Assembly: GCF_019375555.1 (NCBI RefSeq)
Contig: NZ_JAHXDN010000001.1
Coordinates: forward strand, 473,501-537,500
Source of the DNA: Roseobacter insulae
GTDB lineage: Bacteria; Pseudomonadota; Alphaproteobacteria; Rhodobacterales; Rhodobacteraceae
DNA: 64,000 bases
Direction: 5' to 3'
Shown: in pieces, positions 35,101 to 44,000 of the stretch
Numbering within the stretch: the stretch's first letter is position 1
How the letters are laid out: every line of letters begins with the position of its first letter
Made by a program: the position numbers and the translations under genes
The notes under the pieces: generated by a model
What the model was told of the DNA's origin: nothing
Seen by the model: the letters and a program-made list of their open reading frames with translations, nothing else
Database searches by the model: none

Positions 35101-35958
35101 CTCCTCATGCGCAGCGGTGGCCGATTGGGCGGTACCGCCGTCCCGCTCCCACAGGTGCGGAGTGGTACTCAGCGGATGCAACAGCATGCGTGCCGTGAGC
35201 GTGTGCGCATGGCGGATGGCCATCGCGGGGTCATGCCCGGCCGCGACGAAAATCCTTGCCAGCGCGCTGGCAAGCTTCCCAACGCCGGGTGGAGGGGTCG
35301 GGTGGCCCGACCCATCTGCAACCATTGCGGCCAGGTGACGGCGATGCGCGGCATCCGGCAAGGCCTGAATGGCGGTATCGAACACCGCCGGAGCCGCATC
35401 ATAAGCGGCCCGCAACACCGATAACGTGTCCTCTTCGTGTTCCGCGAGCAGCCGCCTGAAAAGCACGAACCGCGTCTGACGAATGTCGGACCCCTGATCC
35501 GCTTGCCCGGTACCGGGAGCGGCCCTTTCCGCGCCGTCTAAGGATGTTTGCACCGGGGTCTGGGCGACTGTCTTGCCGCCCCGGGTGACGAGCTGCGGTT
35601 CCTCAGGCGCTGACCGGCACTGACCCGGGGGCAGTGGCATTTGCCGCAGATAGGGTGCGAGTGCCGCTGACAGCCGGTCGCGAAATGTGGCCCTTACATC
35701 CGGCCAACTCGGGTCTTCCGGCCAGTGCCCAAGGTCGATTTCAAGCATCTCGATTTGCGCGGTAAGACCTGCACGGCTGCTGTCCTCCAGCACGTCCGGC
35801 ACCACCGGCAGCAGTTGAGATTTGACCTGCTGAGCAAGCGTCTCCGGCGTCCCCAGAGGACCCTCGGTACCGGAAATTGCAAAATCCACGACAAGTTCGC
35901 CTATGACATGGCGGTCGGACGCGCGCGCATCTTCGTATCGGGCGGCCTGCGCACTCAT
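32134..35958 (-). CDS. contractile injection system tape-measure-type protein (Afp14-like)
   Basis: A 1274-aa protein with conserved ends and a long variable centre. Residues 15-115 carry the N-terminal family segment (IGELVVDFAIS, then a LTAQIEMLEIDLG strand). About 950-1274 is the conserved C-terminal module: HAGLVLFHPYYKLLFSRMEL near 1110, a DPLERVLLGVP element, then a LQEAFIRRAGHLQ element and the terminal LLDGLPWTLG...PWM region. These match the CIS_TMP family (Afp14/Pvc14), which sets tube length. Roughly 480-950 is low-complexity, polar and Pro/Asp/Ser/Ala-rich, without predicted order, and includes repeated NAVSD and DAVSD units. The start overlaps the upstream J-like gene by 4 bp. 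Confidence 0.88.
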   Translation of the reverse strand: MSAQAARYEDARASDRHVIGELVVDFAISGTEGPLGTPETLAQQVKSQLLPVVPDVLEDSSRAGLTAQIEMLEIDLGHWPEDPSWPDVRATFRDRLSAALAPYLRQMPLPPGQCRSAPEEPQLVTRGGKTVAQTPVQTSLDGAERAAPGTGQADQGSDIRQTRFVLFRRLLAEHEEDTLSVLRAAYDAAPAVFDTAIQALPDAAHRRHLAAMVADGSGHPTPPPGVGKLASALARIFVAAGHDPAMAIRHAHTLTARMLLHPLSTTPHLWERDGGTAQSATAAHEEAAPPRTRQTGYSDRDSDTQTTTLSDPGAASPRGSVDPGTTTRGTPPRQAVSDILSLSAEEIRRKWTTSRQQVAAALATLHPRALLTVSQSLAPGAEAGFLHSIEKLGENAPNPQAALLFVVHAQLDNAPVDIGLARAAGAASGEPAPLVSAPAEGVSDAMPDAGDDTPTPVSGTGAGTPQNLAPARVAAHRSWTDVLTMLAPAIAPAHPAIQPERADAADQAGHGAVQARTDTADPAPTVRVEKQQGKDLDPGVQLPEFRPKKHATPDIPDLNTNKGARFADGQSLPEHQASRRTGQGDDLTGPEADAVDSMKEVARSDTVSSMRSNPATDQPHSSEPDTGFIEPSDADVVSAPEIPGATTGPEHGSPASKRADRPELHGDDVGEDPGKHATATPAVQFSHSKGHSSDQPSRGSHHAAHHGQPTTQKDGAPAAPKSGADPRTEAFAPDAKEAATGKSADPSDAELPGAAHLDVQKASDRAIVGRAQHPRSAASGQTRASGNAVSDADRAASGTVSKAGPTSGDAVSDQDRAVQAVPHRAPPSSESLSPDHDAAAKRDTAFTPLEPRDPPEVGPPSFFASIRDRTEGSDRTRIAARREHPEPDPAQGEGNETRFHSVRAGGGNAVSDGRQNPKTTAPEQASASRGRAAAETSPAPDPHQHRSAASAGAVVDALVEAAFGASSVDFRNALSTIWQALPRDFQGPFTAAAPDAETGVTLPAAKDADSGLTPEDRILLELLARSGAADLDLDRFVAAALQVIVPQAEDQQQLLRLLIARMSYADGTTPPALRYRLAHSLQRVFDAEPHAQRQDAAAPATTSSQLLLTRHAGLVLFHPYYKLLFSRMELLTPDNEFRPGQLPRAAAALAALAGDVGAERQIDPLERVLLGVPDDGAMPKPVGLTPEEAALIDGLIRSVISQWAKLGQTSPAGLQEAFIRRAGHLQFDDAGAHLRVDPGPFDMLLDGLPWTLGPTIALPWMTVPCHVHWRDQDG

Positions 35959-38144
35959 CCTGCTGCTCCGGTGTCGCGCAGAAAGGTTTTGAGTGCCGCA
36001 GTTGCCCCGGGGTCGGAGCGAAGCGCCTGAGCGCGCAGCGTTTCAAACGTCGCCAGGTCCGACTGGTTCAGCCAGCACAATGTGATCACGATATGCGCCG
36101 GTGCAAGCTGCTGAACCAGTTCAGCAACATACTTGCGGTAGCTTTCCAGAGAGGTGCGCGCGGTCCACCCGGTCAGAACCAAGGTGCCGTGATTTGCCGC
36201 AAACTGACCATCAGACCCGCGCACCATAACGTCTTCGACGAGGTAGGCCACTTCGGCATCGAGGTGCAGCGCCCGCCAAGACGCCCGTAACCGGTTCACA
36301 AAGTCGCTCGCCTCGGCTTTGTCAGCAGCTGTCTTGACTGCGAAAAGCGCGTCTTTATGTCCGCTGTCAAAGACGATCTGCCAGCGCCCGCCGCTGACCG
36401 GTGTCATCGCGAAAGCGTCCGGATCCGCTGCGCGCCGGAACAATGCGGGCGTCATGACGCCCTCCTGCATCCATGGCGTCGCATTATCAAAAGCGGCATC
36501 GTCCAGAGGCATCGCTCTTTCGTCGCGTGGCACCATCATCTCGAAAGGATTGACCGGCAGCAGCAGATCGCGCCGCGGAAATCCTGGGGCTATCTCGGAG
36601 ATGTCTTCCTGCAAGCGCCATCCCAATGTCGTCATCCTGTCACTGACGGGGGTTTGGGTTTCCACTGAAATATCTGCCAAAAGCCCCAAGCGCGCCATGA
36701 ACCCGCCGGGCTGCGAACCGTTGGGCCCGGTACCGCGCGCAGCATTCAGCACCGGCAGCGCGCGCAGATACTGCAGACGCCAGAACAGCTCGAAATCCTG
36801 ACGCGCCGCTACGCCGCGGTAAAAATGCAACCCCGTGTGACGGATCACCGGCATGGCCTCGCCGTGTAAGGCGAGCAGCAGGTCGAGTATACCGATGCGC
36901 TGCTCGTGCAGGGCGGCGTCACCAGTACCCAGATCCCGTGCCGCGTTAAAGAGCTGCGGTATCGCGGCAAGTGCATCGCTCATGGTTTGCAGATGCGTGT
37001 TTATGGCCGACCTGTATTGCGAAAAATGCGTATCTTGCCGCGGGATCGGTGGTTGAGTGCCCCGCACGGCGGTCTCCTGCGGGGCATTGGCGCCGTAAAT
37101 CCGGTAAATCGCCGGTAGCATGTCATCGACATGGGCGCGGCGGAAACTGCGGCGTCTGCCGTCTTTCAGCACCGACCAGTCGGCGTCTGCCAGATGATGG
37201 TGAGCGCGGGCGATGTTTTCCGCCGCGACACGGATATATTCCTCGTGGATCCGGTTGTGGTCCAGCGACAGGCGATTGTCTCCGATCCAGAGTTCCAGCT
37301 CGATTTCGTCGGCGGCGTGGGGGAGCACCAGCGCCGGAAAACTATGCTTCAGGGACGTTTCCGCCTCTGGCAGAGGCAGTTCACGAAATGACAGGGCACC
37401 AATATCGACGATGCCGGGGATCATCCGCAAACGCGCGAGATGTGCGTCGATGTCGGGCAGTGTCTGCGTCGTTTCCGCGGGCGGATGGTAGAAAAGTTCT
37501 GGCGTCTGGTAGACGTCGTCGCGGGTTGCGGCATGGCTGTCGTCCGTCTGGAAGGTCCGACCCCGCAGGATCGCCGCGACATAGTAGTAAAACCGGGCGG
37601 CGACCCGTTCCGGGTTGGCGGTAGGTGTGATGTGCAGCTTGCAACTGAGCACCGTGTCGCGCTGGCGGGCAATGGTGATCTGGTCCAGATCGGTGGCAAG
37701 CGGCCGGATAGCGGCGAAAGCGGCGGCCACCTCGTCATGCAGCGCCTCTTCGTCAAGATCATCCTGTTCTGCGGGAATGACCACGGCGTTATAAAGACCG
37801 GTTTCAAACCCGGGCATCGCCCAGGCACGTGACACCCCCGGCAGATCGGACAGGAAGGACGTAAGGTCCAGATCAGTGACAGGATCTCCGGGCAGCACCA
37901 GTCGCGGATCGTAAAGCGCCAGATCCGGGTAGTGCAGCTTACCATCGTCTGCGGTCAGAAGATCGCGGATGGGATGCGCCGCCTGATAGCCGATTTCGCT
38001 GAGGGCAAAACAGGTCTGCTCCAACAGGGTCACGCCGGGATCATGCAGGTTGAAGTCCGTCCAGATATTGCCGGAGGCGTCCTGAGCATAACGCACTGCC
38101 TGCGCCCGCAAGCTTTCGAAATCGGTGGCAGCAGGTGTGCTCAT
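35955..38144 (-). CDS. eCIS second baseplate J-like protein (Afp12-like)
   Basis: A 729-aa soluble protein. The N-terminus, with a NIWTDFNLHDPGVTLLEQTCFAL segment near residue 26-48, is the pattern shared by the gp6/J-like baseplate proteins encoded near the end of eCIS operons (WTDYNxHDPGxTxLE in relatives). Later parts contain PGVSRAWAMPGFETG and, near the C-terminus, VLTGWTARTSLESYRKYVAELVQQLAPAHI, as in J-type wedge proteins. It probably forms the second wedge subunit with the 1321-aa protein. It is coupled by 4-bp overlaps at both ends. Afp12 equivalence is by position and this motif. Confidence 0.82.
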   Translation of the reverse strand: MSTPAATDFESLRAQAVRYAQDASGNIWTDFNLHDPGVTLLEQTCFALSEIGYQAAHPIRDLLTADDGKLHYPDLALYDPRLVLPGDPVTDLDLTSFLSDLPGVSRAWAMPGFETGLYNAVVIPAEQDDLDEEALHDEVAAAFAAIRPLATDLDQITIARQRDTVLSCKLHITPTANPERVAARFYYYVAAILRGRTFQTDDSHAATRDDVYQTPELFYHPPAETTQTLPDIDAHLARLRMIPGIVDIGALSFRELPLPEAETSLKHSFPALVLPHAADEIELELWIGDNRLSLDHNRIHEEYIRVAAENIARAHHHLADADWSVLKDGRRRSFRRAHVDDMLPAIYRIYGANAPQETAVRGTQPPIPRQDTHFSQYRSAINTHLQTMSDALAAIPQLFNAARDLGTGDAALHEQRIGILDLLLALHGEAMPVIRHTGLHFYRGVAARQDFELFWRLQYLRALPVLNAARGTGPNGSQPGGFMARLGLLADISVETQTPVSDRMTTLGWRLQEDISEIAPGFPRRDLLLPVNPFEMMVPRDERAMPLDDAAFDNATPWMQEGVMTPALFRRAADPDAFAMTPVSGGRWQIVFDSGHKDALFAVKTAADKAEASDFVNRLRASWRALHLDAEVAYLVEDVMVRGSDGQFAANHGTLVLTGWTARTSLESYRKYVAELVQQLAPAHIVITLCWLNQSDLATFETLRAQALRSDPGATAALKTFLRDTGAAG

Positions 38145-38986
38145 AACAGCCCCTCATCCCGGTCGTCTTCACCACGCGAACCGCCCATGGTCGCGTCAAA
38201 CCACAAACGTGTCAGCGAATACCGGATCACCGTATTCTTGCCAAAACGCGCGTTTGACCGAATTTGCAGCTTGAAGAAATGGCGCCCTTCACCGGCAACC
38301 CAACGCAGTTTCAACCGATCCGCATAGCTGCCGTAGACAGCCGTCTGCGCCTTGATACTGCGGCGTTTGAACAACCAGTTCAGGATGGGGTTGCGCGGGT
38401 GGAAGGCGTTCATGGCAACGGCATGCAACATGGAATACCGTCCGGTGCGCGGTGTGCCGCCGACACCGGCCATCACCTCGAAAGCCTGGCAACCGGTGAT
38501 ATCAGACGTGATGTCATGCCATTTGCCATCGGCGGGCACATGCGGGATATCCGGGCTGCTGACGCCGATGCGGCCATCCATTTTTGCCACGCCATCCACG
38601 TCCAGACGCCAGCGGGGTGCATCGGTATTGATCCCGGCGCGGCCGTCCGGTGTGAGGCACAGACCGCGCGCTTGCGGCTGCTCGCCCTGCCCGGCGGGGC
38701 TGCCCTGCGGCACGAGACCTTGCTCGGGGCGCAAATGCAACGCGCCTTCGGCCTTGCCGTGTTCTATCACCCAAGACGGGCTGGGTGCCCCCAACCCCTT
38801 GTACAGGCTCATCACGCGCAGGGAGGTTCCCACTGAATTCAGCTGCAGCCCGTCGCCGGGGGTCTTGGCAAACCCGTCCTCCACCTGATTGACGCTGCTG
38901 TCGATCAGGTCGCGATATTCCTTGGCGGTCGGCAAAGCCCCGTCACGGAAGAAGGATTTCAGAGTGGTGCGATCTTGTTTTGTCAC
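38141..38986 (-). CDS. short fibre-like protein of the eCIS
   Basis: A 281-aa protein from a GTG start that overlaps the stop of the 1321-aa gene (GTGA), with GAGG about eight bases upstream. The frame is open to 39121, but that part lies within the upstream gene. The N-terminus (LPTAKEYRDLIDSSVNQVEDGF, about 18-39) resembles the particle-attachment segment of phage-type fibre proteins. Residues about 115-132 (GRAGINTDAPRWRLDVDG) match the repeated GIGTxxPxxxLDVxG unit found in tail-fibre shafts. The C-terminal half is beta-rich with a KRRSIKAQTAVYGSYAD segment and could be a receptor-binding or capping domain. It is the only fibre candidate in the cluster. Confidence 0.7.
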   Translation of the reverse strand: MTKQDRTTLKSFFRDGALPTAKEYRDLIDSSVNQVEDGFAKTPGDGLQLNSVGTSLRVMSLYKGLGAPSPSWVIEHGKAEGALHLRPEQGLVPQGSPAGQGEQPQARGLCLTPDGRAGINTDAPRWRLDVDGVAKMDGRIGVSSPDIPHVPADGKWHDITSDITGCQAFEVMAGVGGTPRTGRYSMLHAVAMNAFHPRNPILNWLFKRRSIKAQTAVYGSYADRLKLRWVAGEGRHFFKLQIRSNARFGKNTVIRYSLTRLWFDATMGGSRGEDDRDEGLL

Positions 38987-41900
38987 GACGATATCCTCTG
39001 ACCGACAATCAACGTGCCGCCGACAGACAGTCGGCTGATCCCGCTTTGGATCGGTTTTTCTTTTTGGGTTGCCTCGACGACGGTCAGCGCGTGTTCGGCA
39101 GCTGACAGGGGAAGGCTCCACGGACGTGAGCCGCGAATGACCGACCCAATTGTGCCACGCCAGTCATCCTGCGCGGAATCGAGAAGCACGTGGGCTCCCT
39201 CATCGTCCGCCGCGAGATGCAGCACCGAAAAATCGGTCACGCCCCGAACATATTCGAGGTCATTTATATGGGCGTTCAGCATCTTGAGGTTCAGCGACCA
39301 GCCAAACCGCCCCAGCGTATCAGACGCCGTCCATACCGACAGGTAATTGCGCAGATCGCGCTGCAGGCGCTGCGCCATCGCCCCGTCATCGCGATATGGA
39401 TCAAATGCCAGTTTGGCGCGCACATGCAGCCGGTCGAAGGTCGGATTGACGACCTCGAGATCCGCGAAAACCGGCGCATTCGCATCAATGTAGTCGCGGA
39501 TACGCTGCAGCGTGCTGACATCAAACATCTGTACCGACGGCTCCGGCGGCGGCTGACGCACGACAACCAGCGTGGCCTTTCCCGGTGCCGGATCGGGAGA
39601 TATGCGCTGCAGGCCGGGCAGGCATTTTGCCATCCAGACCTCGGGGAAGGCATCCAGCACCAAGCGCTCGATGTCCCACGGTGTGATCGCGCGTTTCCGG
39701 TGGCGCAGCCGCTCGCCAACCCGCGCGACATAGGCATCACGTTGCTCCGGCGGGCGCACATCCGCCGGGGTTGGCACCTCGGTGATGGCCGCGATGCCCG
39801 GTTGCGCCGGCGCGAAGGTCCAGACCCGGTCGCGCATCATATCGTGATAAGATCCGTCCGTGCACTGCGCCCAGACACCGTTGGTTTTCAGATCTGACAG
39901 CACCGGGAATCCGTGCAGTTCGGCCTCTGTCGCGACGGCGGCGATCCATACGCCGCCGTTGGGCATTTCCGGCGAATGGTTGAGCGCATCCTCCGGCAGG
40001 TCAACCATCACAAGGCCTGAACGCATCAGCCCCGCCGTTGAATCCGAAGAGATGGCCGTGTCCGGCAACTCCATCCACCCATGCGCCGCAAGATAGTACC
40101 ACTTGACCGGATTGGGCCGCGGCACCAGCCGCAAATGACCGCTTTCCGCCATATCGAACAACAAAGGCACCGGGCCGGTCGGCCGATCGCCCGCCAGCTG
40201 AATAAAAAGATGCCCGAACCCGAGGCGGGAGGGAAACAGCCCGATTTCGCGCAGCATCCTGTTGGGAAAGACCTCGACCTGACCAAAGGGATTGAACTGC
40301 ACGATTGTCTCGCCCGGATTGGCGGCATCCGGCGCATTCACCTCGATCGTGGAACGCGCCGTGTAGGAGATCGCAAAATCGTCGATCTTGGGCACAAAGG
40401 GGGCGGGTGGTATCTTGCGCTCCTTGAAAGACATCAAACGCGGCCGCATCGCTTCGACCAGCGCAAGCGGATATTGGTCGGCATGAAAGCCTCCCGCTGT
40501 GCCGGAAAGGCTCAGACGCACCGCCCCTGCCCTGAGGTTTTGCCGTGACCCGAACATCTCCGGCGTCAGGCGGCCCGTGGCCCGCACGGAATGACCCTTG
40601 ATACGCCCGCCAAAAACCCGCGCCGGGGTCAGTTCACCGGTCACCGGCAGCGTGTCAAACAAAGGCAAAGGATCGTCATTGACGGGCTTCCAGCCATCAC
40701 CGCTGAGATAATCGACTGTCAGCAGCGGGTCGGGAACGTCGGGCTTGCCGGCGTAGTTTGCATAATGCGCCGCGAAGCCACCCAGCCGGTCCGGCAACTC
40801 TGCCCATGTCAAATCAACCTCGACATGCGTGACGGGCTTGCGCGCCAATTCGGGGTTGGCGACGAGAAAGGTCGCGCCGTCCTGCGGGCGCGCGCCAAAG
40901 GGAAAGAAGGTCTGATCGGTCACAACCGGGCCATCGTCCGACCAGGCGTGCAGCTTGCGCATGCCGCTGACGTGGACCTCGAACTCAACGGATTTCAGCG
41001 TGTAACGCTCGAAAAAAGAGATCGGGCAGATACGGGGGTTCGCGGCGTTGCGCAGCGACAGAGTCGGCGATCCGTCTGAACCCTGCGCTGCAATCGCGGG
41101 CATTCCCGGTGCCAGCGCCAGCGCGATGGTCACACCCGCCTGACCGGATTTGGCGGAGGGCAGGATCTGCGTCACCGAGGCCGAGATGGGGCCATCAGCA
41201 GTGCTGAGCGAGATATCAAACGCATCGCCAAGCAGTTTCTGGAACATGTCCTCCGGTGTTAGGTTAACCGTGTCATCCTCACCAGACCCAAAGATCTCCA
41301 GGATCATTGATCCCGGTGCATCGGGCGTTTCGACCTTGGTACGCGCCAGCGCGGACATTTCCGTCTCGTAGGTGTCGATCTTGTTCTTGAGAATGCTGCG
41401 GAAAGGACCGGTGGGGAATGGAATACGCTCGATCAGGCACAGGGTGATGATCCGCCCCAGCAGCAGCCGCAACTGCGCTGCGTTTTTAATCTCGGTCGCA
41501 AGGTATTCATACACGCCGGTCAGGGAGGGGGTCTGACCACGTTCCATCGCTGACCGCTCCACCTGCTTGGCAATGGCTCGCGCGCCATCCTCCAGCTTGC
41601 CGGGGCGAAACACCTGCACCAACGCCGGATCGGACTGCAACGCCACCATCAGTTCCGTTTCCGGTGCCGCCGCCTCGGAATACCGCGGGCCGGTTTTGTC
41701 AACAGGCGCAGGCAGCGCCGCCAGCCCTGCCGCCCGCTGCAAGACCAGTGACACGGTAATGCGCCGCGTGCCTTGCGCCAGCGCCAGCATCGGCGACGCA
41801 ATATCAAGACCCATTCGCGCGGCCATCGGCACACCCATGGAAAACAGTCCGGGCTCAGCCCCTTTTTGCGCTGTCTGGTTCAAGGGAGGGTCAATGCCGG

Positions 41901-42948
41901 GCGTCCAACGTGTCACCTGCAATCCGGTGATGCCGCCCAGTTCCGCGTTGAATGATATCTGCGGGTCGGTCTCGTATGACAATGTCGCCACTGACTGCAG
42001 CCGCGACGAACTGACGTGGACGGGTGCCTCTGTGGCGAAATTCTGGACCGTGTTATCGTCCTTGCGCGCAGACAGCCTCGTGCCCTCGGGCAGGAACAAG
42101 GACTGCCGTCCAGAGTCCAGATGCAGCAGCACCCGCTCCGGCGAGGCAAGTGCGGGATGTTGTCCGATGATATCCTGATAGTAGAACCGAACAAATCGGT
42201 CCGTGACACCATTGATCACACCATCCACCGACAAGGCGGTGCACAATTCTGCGATCAGCAACCCAAGCGCCGGTTCCATATCACCAGACGCGATGCGTTG
42301 CTCAAAGGCCACTATGGCATGCGGACGCAGGGTTTCCACGGCGTTGCGCAACAGTGCATGGGTCGAACGGTAGGCCGTCACGAGTGCACGCGCCTGTTGC
42401 AGCGCATCGGCGCGTGACCGGCTGATCACGGGCGTGATGCTCTGCACGACCCGCATCATTCCGGCGGGTCCGGTACGCGCAAGCTTTTCCAGGCGTACTT
42501 GCAGATCGGCCTCCGCATTGAGTTGCTGAACCTGCTTGGAAAACTGCGAGGGCTGATGATCAGGCAGTCTTTCGATCCAGCCTTTCAGCTGGCGCGACAA
42601 GCGGGAAATCAGCCCGGACGCCGCCGCCGGATCGGTCTCGATCGCGCGCTCGAATTCAAAAGCGGCGCGACGCACATTGAAAGAGATCAGCTCAGCATAG
42701 ACAAAGGCAGGCTCCGCCGCGAAAAGCTGCGCCCACGGGCTCTGGTGTGTTTTGCGCCGGGAACGCTCTGCAGCTTTGACGTGCAGAACCTGCCCGGCCT
42801 TGCAGATGGCTTCGGCAAGCGATTCCGGGCGCAAATCCTTGCGCGGGCGCGCAAGCGCAGCCGGAAGGCGATCGCTGCAAAGCGATCCCGGCGTTACAAG
42901 GATATCGTCCCATTTCCGATGCACGGCAGCTATCCACACCTCTGGCAA
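38983..42948 (-). CDS. eCIS baseplate J-like protein (Afp11/gp6-like)
   Basis: A 1321-aa protein of the size and order expected for the large baseplate wedge protein. The N-terminal 190 residues are helical and basic. The middle is beta-rich with PEGTRLSARKDDNTVQNFATE, the typical gp6 segment. The C-terminal third has the J-domain pattern: RHRKRAITPWDIERLVLDAFPEVW, then KATLVVVRQ, and FADLEVVNPTFDRLHVRAKLAF. This corresponds to Afp11/Pvc11, which forms the hexameric wedge ring around the spike. The first in-frame start is TTG 42946-42948; a GTG at 42924 is an alternative and neither is decided by a good ribosome-binding site. The 125 bp upstream is one of the longest gaps in the operon. Confidence 0.9.
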   Translation of the reverse strand: MPEVWIAAVHRKWDDILVTPGSLCSDRLPAALARPRKDLRPESLAEAICKAGQVLHVKAAERSRRKTHQSPWAQLFAAEPAFVYAELISFNVRRAAFEFERAIETDPAAASGLISRLSRQLKGWIERLPDHQPSQFSKQVQQLNAEADLQVRLEKLARTGPAGMMRVVQSITPVISRSRADALQQARALVTAYRSTHALLRNAVETLRPHAIVAFEQRIASGDMEPALGLLIAELCTALSVDGVINGVTDRFVRFYYQDIIGQHPALASPERVLLHLDSGRQSLFLPEGTRLSARKDDNTVQNFATEAPVHVSSSRLQSVATLSYETDPQISFNAELGGITGLQVTRWTPGIDPPLNQTAQKGAEPGLFSMGVPMAARMGLDIASPMLALAQGTRRITVSLVLQRAAGLAALPAPVDKTGPRYSEAAAPETELMVALQSDPALVQVFRPGKLEDGARAIAKQVERSAMERGQTPSLTGVYEYLATEIKNAAQLRLLLGRIITLCLIERIPFPTGPFRSILKNKIDTYETEMSALARTKVETPDAPGSMILEIFGSGEDDTVNLTPEDMFQKLLGDAFDISLSTADGPISASVTQILPSAKSGQAGVTIALALAPGMPAIAAQGSDGSPTLSLRNAANPRICPISFFERYTLKSVEFEVHVSGMRKLHAWSDDGPVVTDQTFFPFGARPQDGATFLVANPELARKPVTHVEVDLTWAELPDRLGGFAAHYANYAGKPDVPDPLLTVDYLSGDGWKPVNDDPLPLFDTLPVTGELTPARVFGGRIKGHSVRATGRLTPEMFGSRQNLRAGAVRLSLSGTAGGFHADQYPLALVEAMRPRLMSFKERKIPPAPFVPKIDDFAISYTARSTIEVNAPDAANPGETIVQFNPFGQVEVFPNRMLREIGLFPSRLGFGHLFIQLAGDRPTGPVPLLFDMAESGHLRLVPRPNPVKWYYLAAHGWMELPDTAISSDSTAGLMRSGLVMVDLPEDALNHSPEMPNGGVWIAAVATEAELHGFPVLSDLKTNGVWAQCTDGSYHDMMRDRVWTFAPAQPGIAAITEVPTPADVRPPEQRDAYVARVGERLRHRKRAITPWDIERLVLDAFPEVWMAKCLPGLQRISPDPAPGKATLVVVRQPPPEPSVQMFDVSTLQRIRDYIDANAPVFADLEVVNPTFDRLHVRAKLAFDPYRDDGAMAQRLQRDLRNYLSVWTASDTLGRFGWSLNLKMLNAHINDLEYVRGVTDFSVLHLAADDEGAHVLLDSAQDDWRGTIGSVIRGSRPWSLPLSAAEHALTVVEATQKEKPIQSGISRLSVGGTLIVGQRISS

Positions 42949-43073
42949 GCTTCAAAACGCGGCCACCCCGGGCCACAAAAACACTAACAATCGCAACTAT
43001 TTGAGAACAATTTGAGACCCGGTAACAATATCCGGCCCCCGAATGAACGCAAGGCAAACCCCTGCGTGGCGGT
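42949..43073 (-). promoter_or_regulatory. AT-rich intergenic gap, candidate internal promoter of the eCIS operon
   Basis: This 125-bp gap separates the lipoprotein gene from the large baseplate gene; most other junctions in the operon overlap. It has an AT-rich core at about 42975-43035 and a TTTGAGA direct repeat (43000-43006 and 43011-43017, plus-strand reading). A TTGTTA read on the minus strand could serve as a -35. No firm promoter is claimed. Confidence 0.3.
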
Positions 43074-44000
43074 CTATAATGGTTCCGGTGTCCCCTCTAT
43101 TTCAGGTTGTGTCGCAATAAACACGCCGGTCAGCGTCCCGGTATCGCCAGCAACGATGAAAGTCCCCCCGAAACTATCAGGTGGGCCCGGCCGGTCCGTG
43201 CGTGCGAATTGCGATGATTCTAGTAAAGCGCGAATCGGCGTGACCGCGCGGCTGCTTTGGAAAGGCACCTGCCGACTGCCGTCTGGCTGGACAAACAACA
43301 CCTGCCCCTGACCGGAGCTGGTGACCCGCGTGCCGCAAATTCCAAGCCGCGTCCACTGAACACCATCAAATGGAAAATCAGCCGCCGAGGTATCGATCCT
43401 GAGACTTGCCTGCTGCGATCCATACCCAATGATCGCGGTGAACTTTGCCTTGGTTGACTTGAAAGACGTCGCCCCGTCGCCGGGGGATGTGGCAAGGGTC
43501 AGCTGAACGTCTCCGGAATACACGATGCGCCCGCTTGTCGGGATTTCAAAGCTGGTGGGGCTGGGGCCGACAACGACCGGCCCTTCGTAATCGATCCGCT
43601 CCGCGCGGTAGGACATGGTGTAGGCGGCGGGCAACTCGCCCTTGATCCCAAGGCCTTCGATCGGTTTTGCCACGGATCTGCGCGACCCTTCCAGCGGGCC
43701 ATCTTCGGTCGGCCGGATACGACGCAGCGTCTGGTCGTTGAAATTGAGGTTGCGCGGCAGCCCCTTGCGCGACGTCTTACCGGTCACGAAAAACACGTCA
43801 CTGCCCTCCGACGCGGACACCTGCCGCAGATACGAACCTGCCAGTCGGCGCCCCTCGCGTTTGGTCACCACGCAGGGCTCGTCCGGCGCCAGCCCCAACA
43901 GCTCGAAGGTCTTGCTGGTCTGCACCGCCTCCACCGCGCCACAGGCAACCAACGCGCCCGACAAAAGCGGCACCAGCAGATATGCACCTGCCTGGTTCAC
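43074..44000 (-). CDS. lipoprotein encoded within the eCIS operon
   Basis: A 308-aa protein with a lipoprotein signal peptide: hydrophobic LLVPLLSGALVAC with the lipobox cysteine at 20, so it should be acylated. The mature part is beta-rich, with alternating strands such as SGRIVYSGDVQLTLA, and ends in DSFGGTFIVAGDTGTLTGVFIATQ, which reads like a beta-barrel or lipocalin-like closure. The GTG start overlaps the stop of the gp25 gene (GTGA), so it is translated with the baseplate genes. I recognise no standard eCIS subunit with these features; attachment of the particle to a membrane, or an outer-membrane role, is inference. Confidence 0.7.
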   Translation of the reverse strand: MNQAGAYLLVPLLSGALVACGAVEAVQTSKTFELLGLAPDEPCVVTKREGRRLAGSYLRQVSASEGSDVFFVTGKTSRKGLPRNLNFNDQTLRRIRPTEDGPLEGSRRSVAKPIEGLGIKGELPAAYTMSYRAERIDYEGPVVVGPSPTSFEIPTSGRIVYSGDVQLTLATSPGDGATSFKSTKAKFTAIIGYGSQQASLRIDTSAADFPFDGVQWTRLGICGTRVTSSGQGQVLFVQPDGSRQVPFQSSRAVTPIRALLESSQFARTDRPGPPDSFGGTFIVAGDTGTLTGVFIATQPEIEGTPEPL

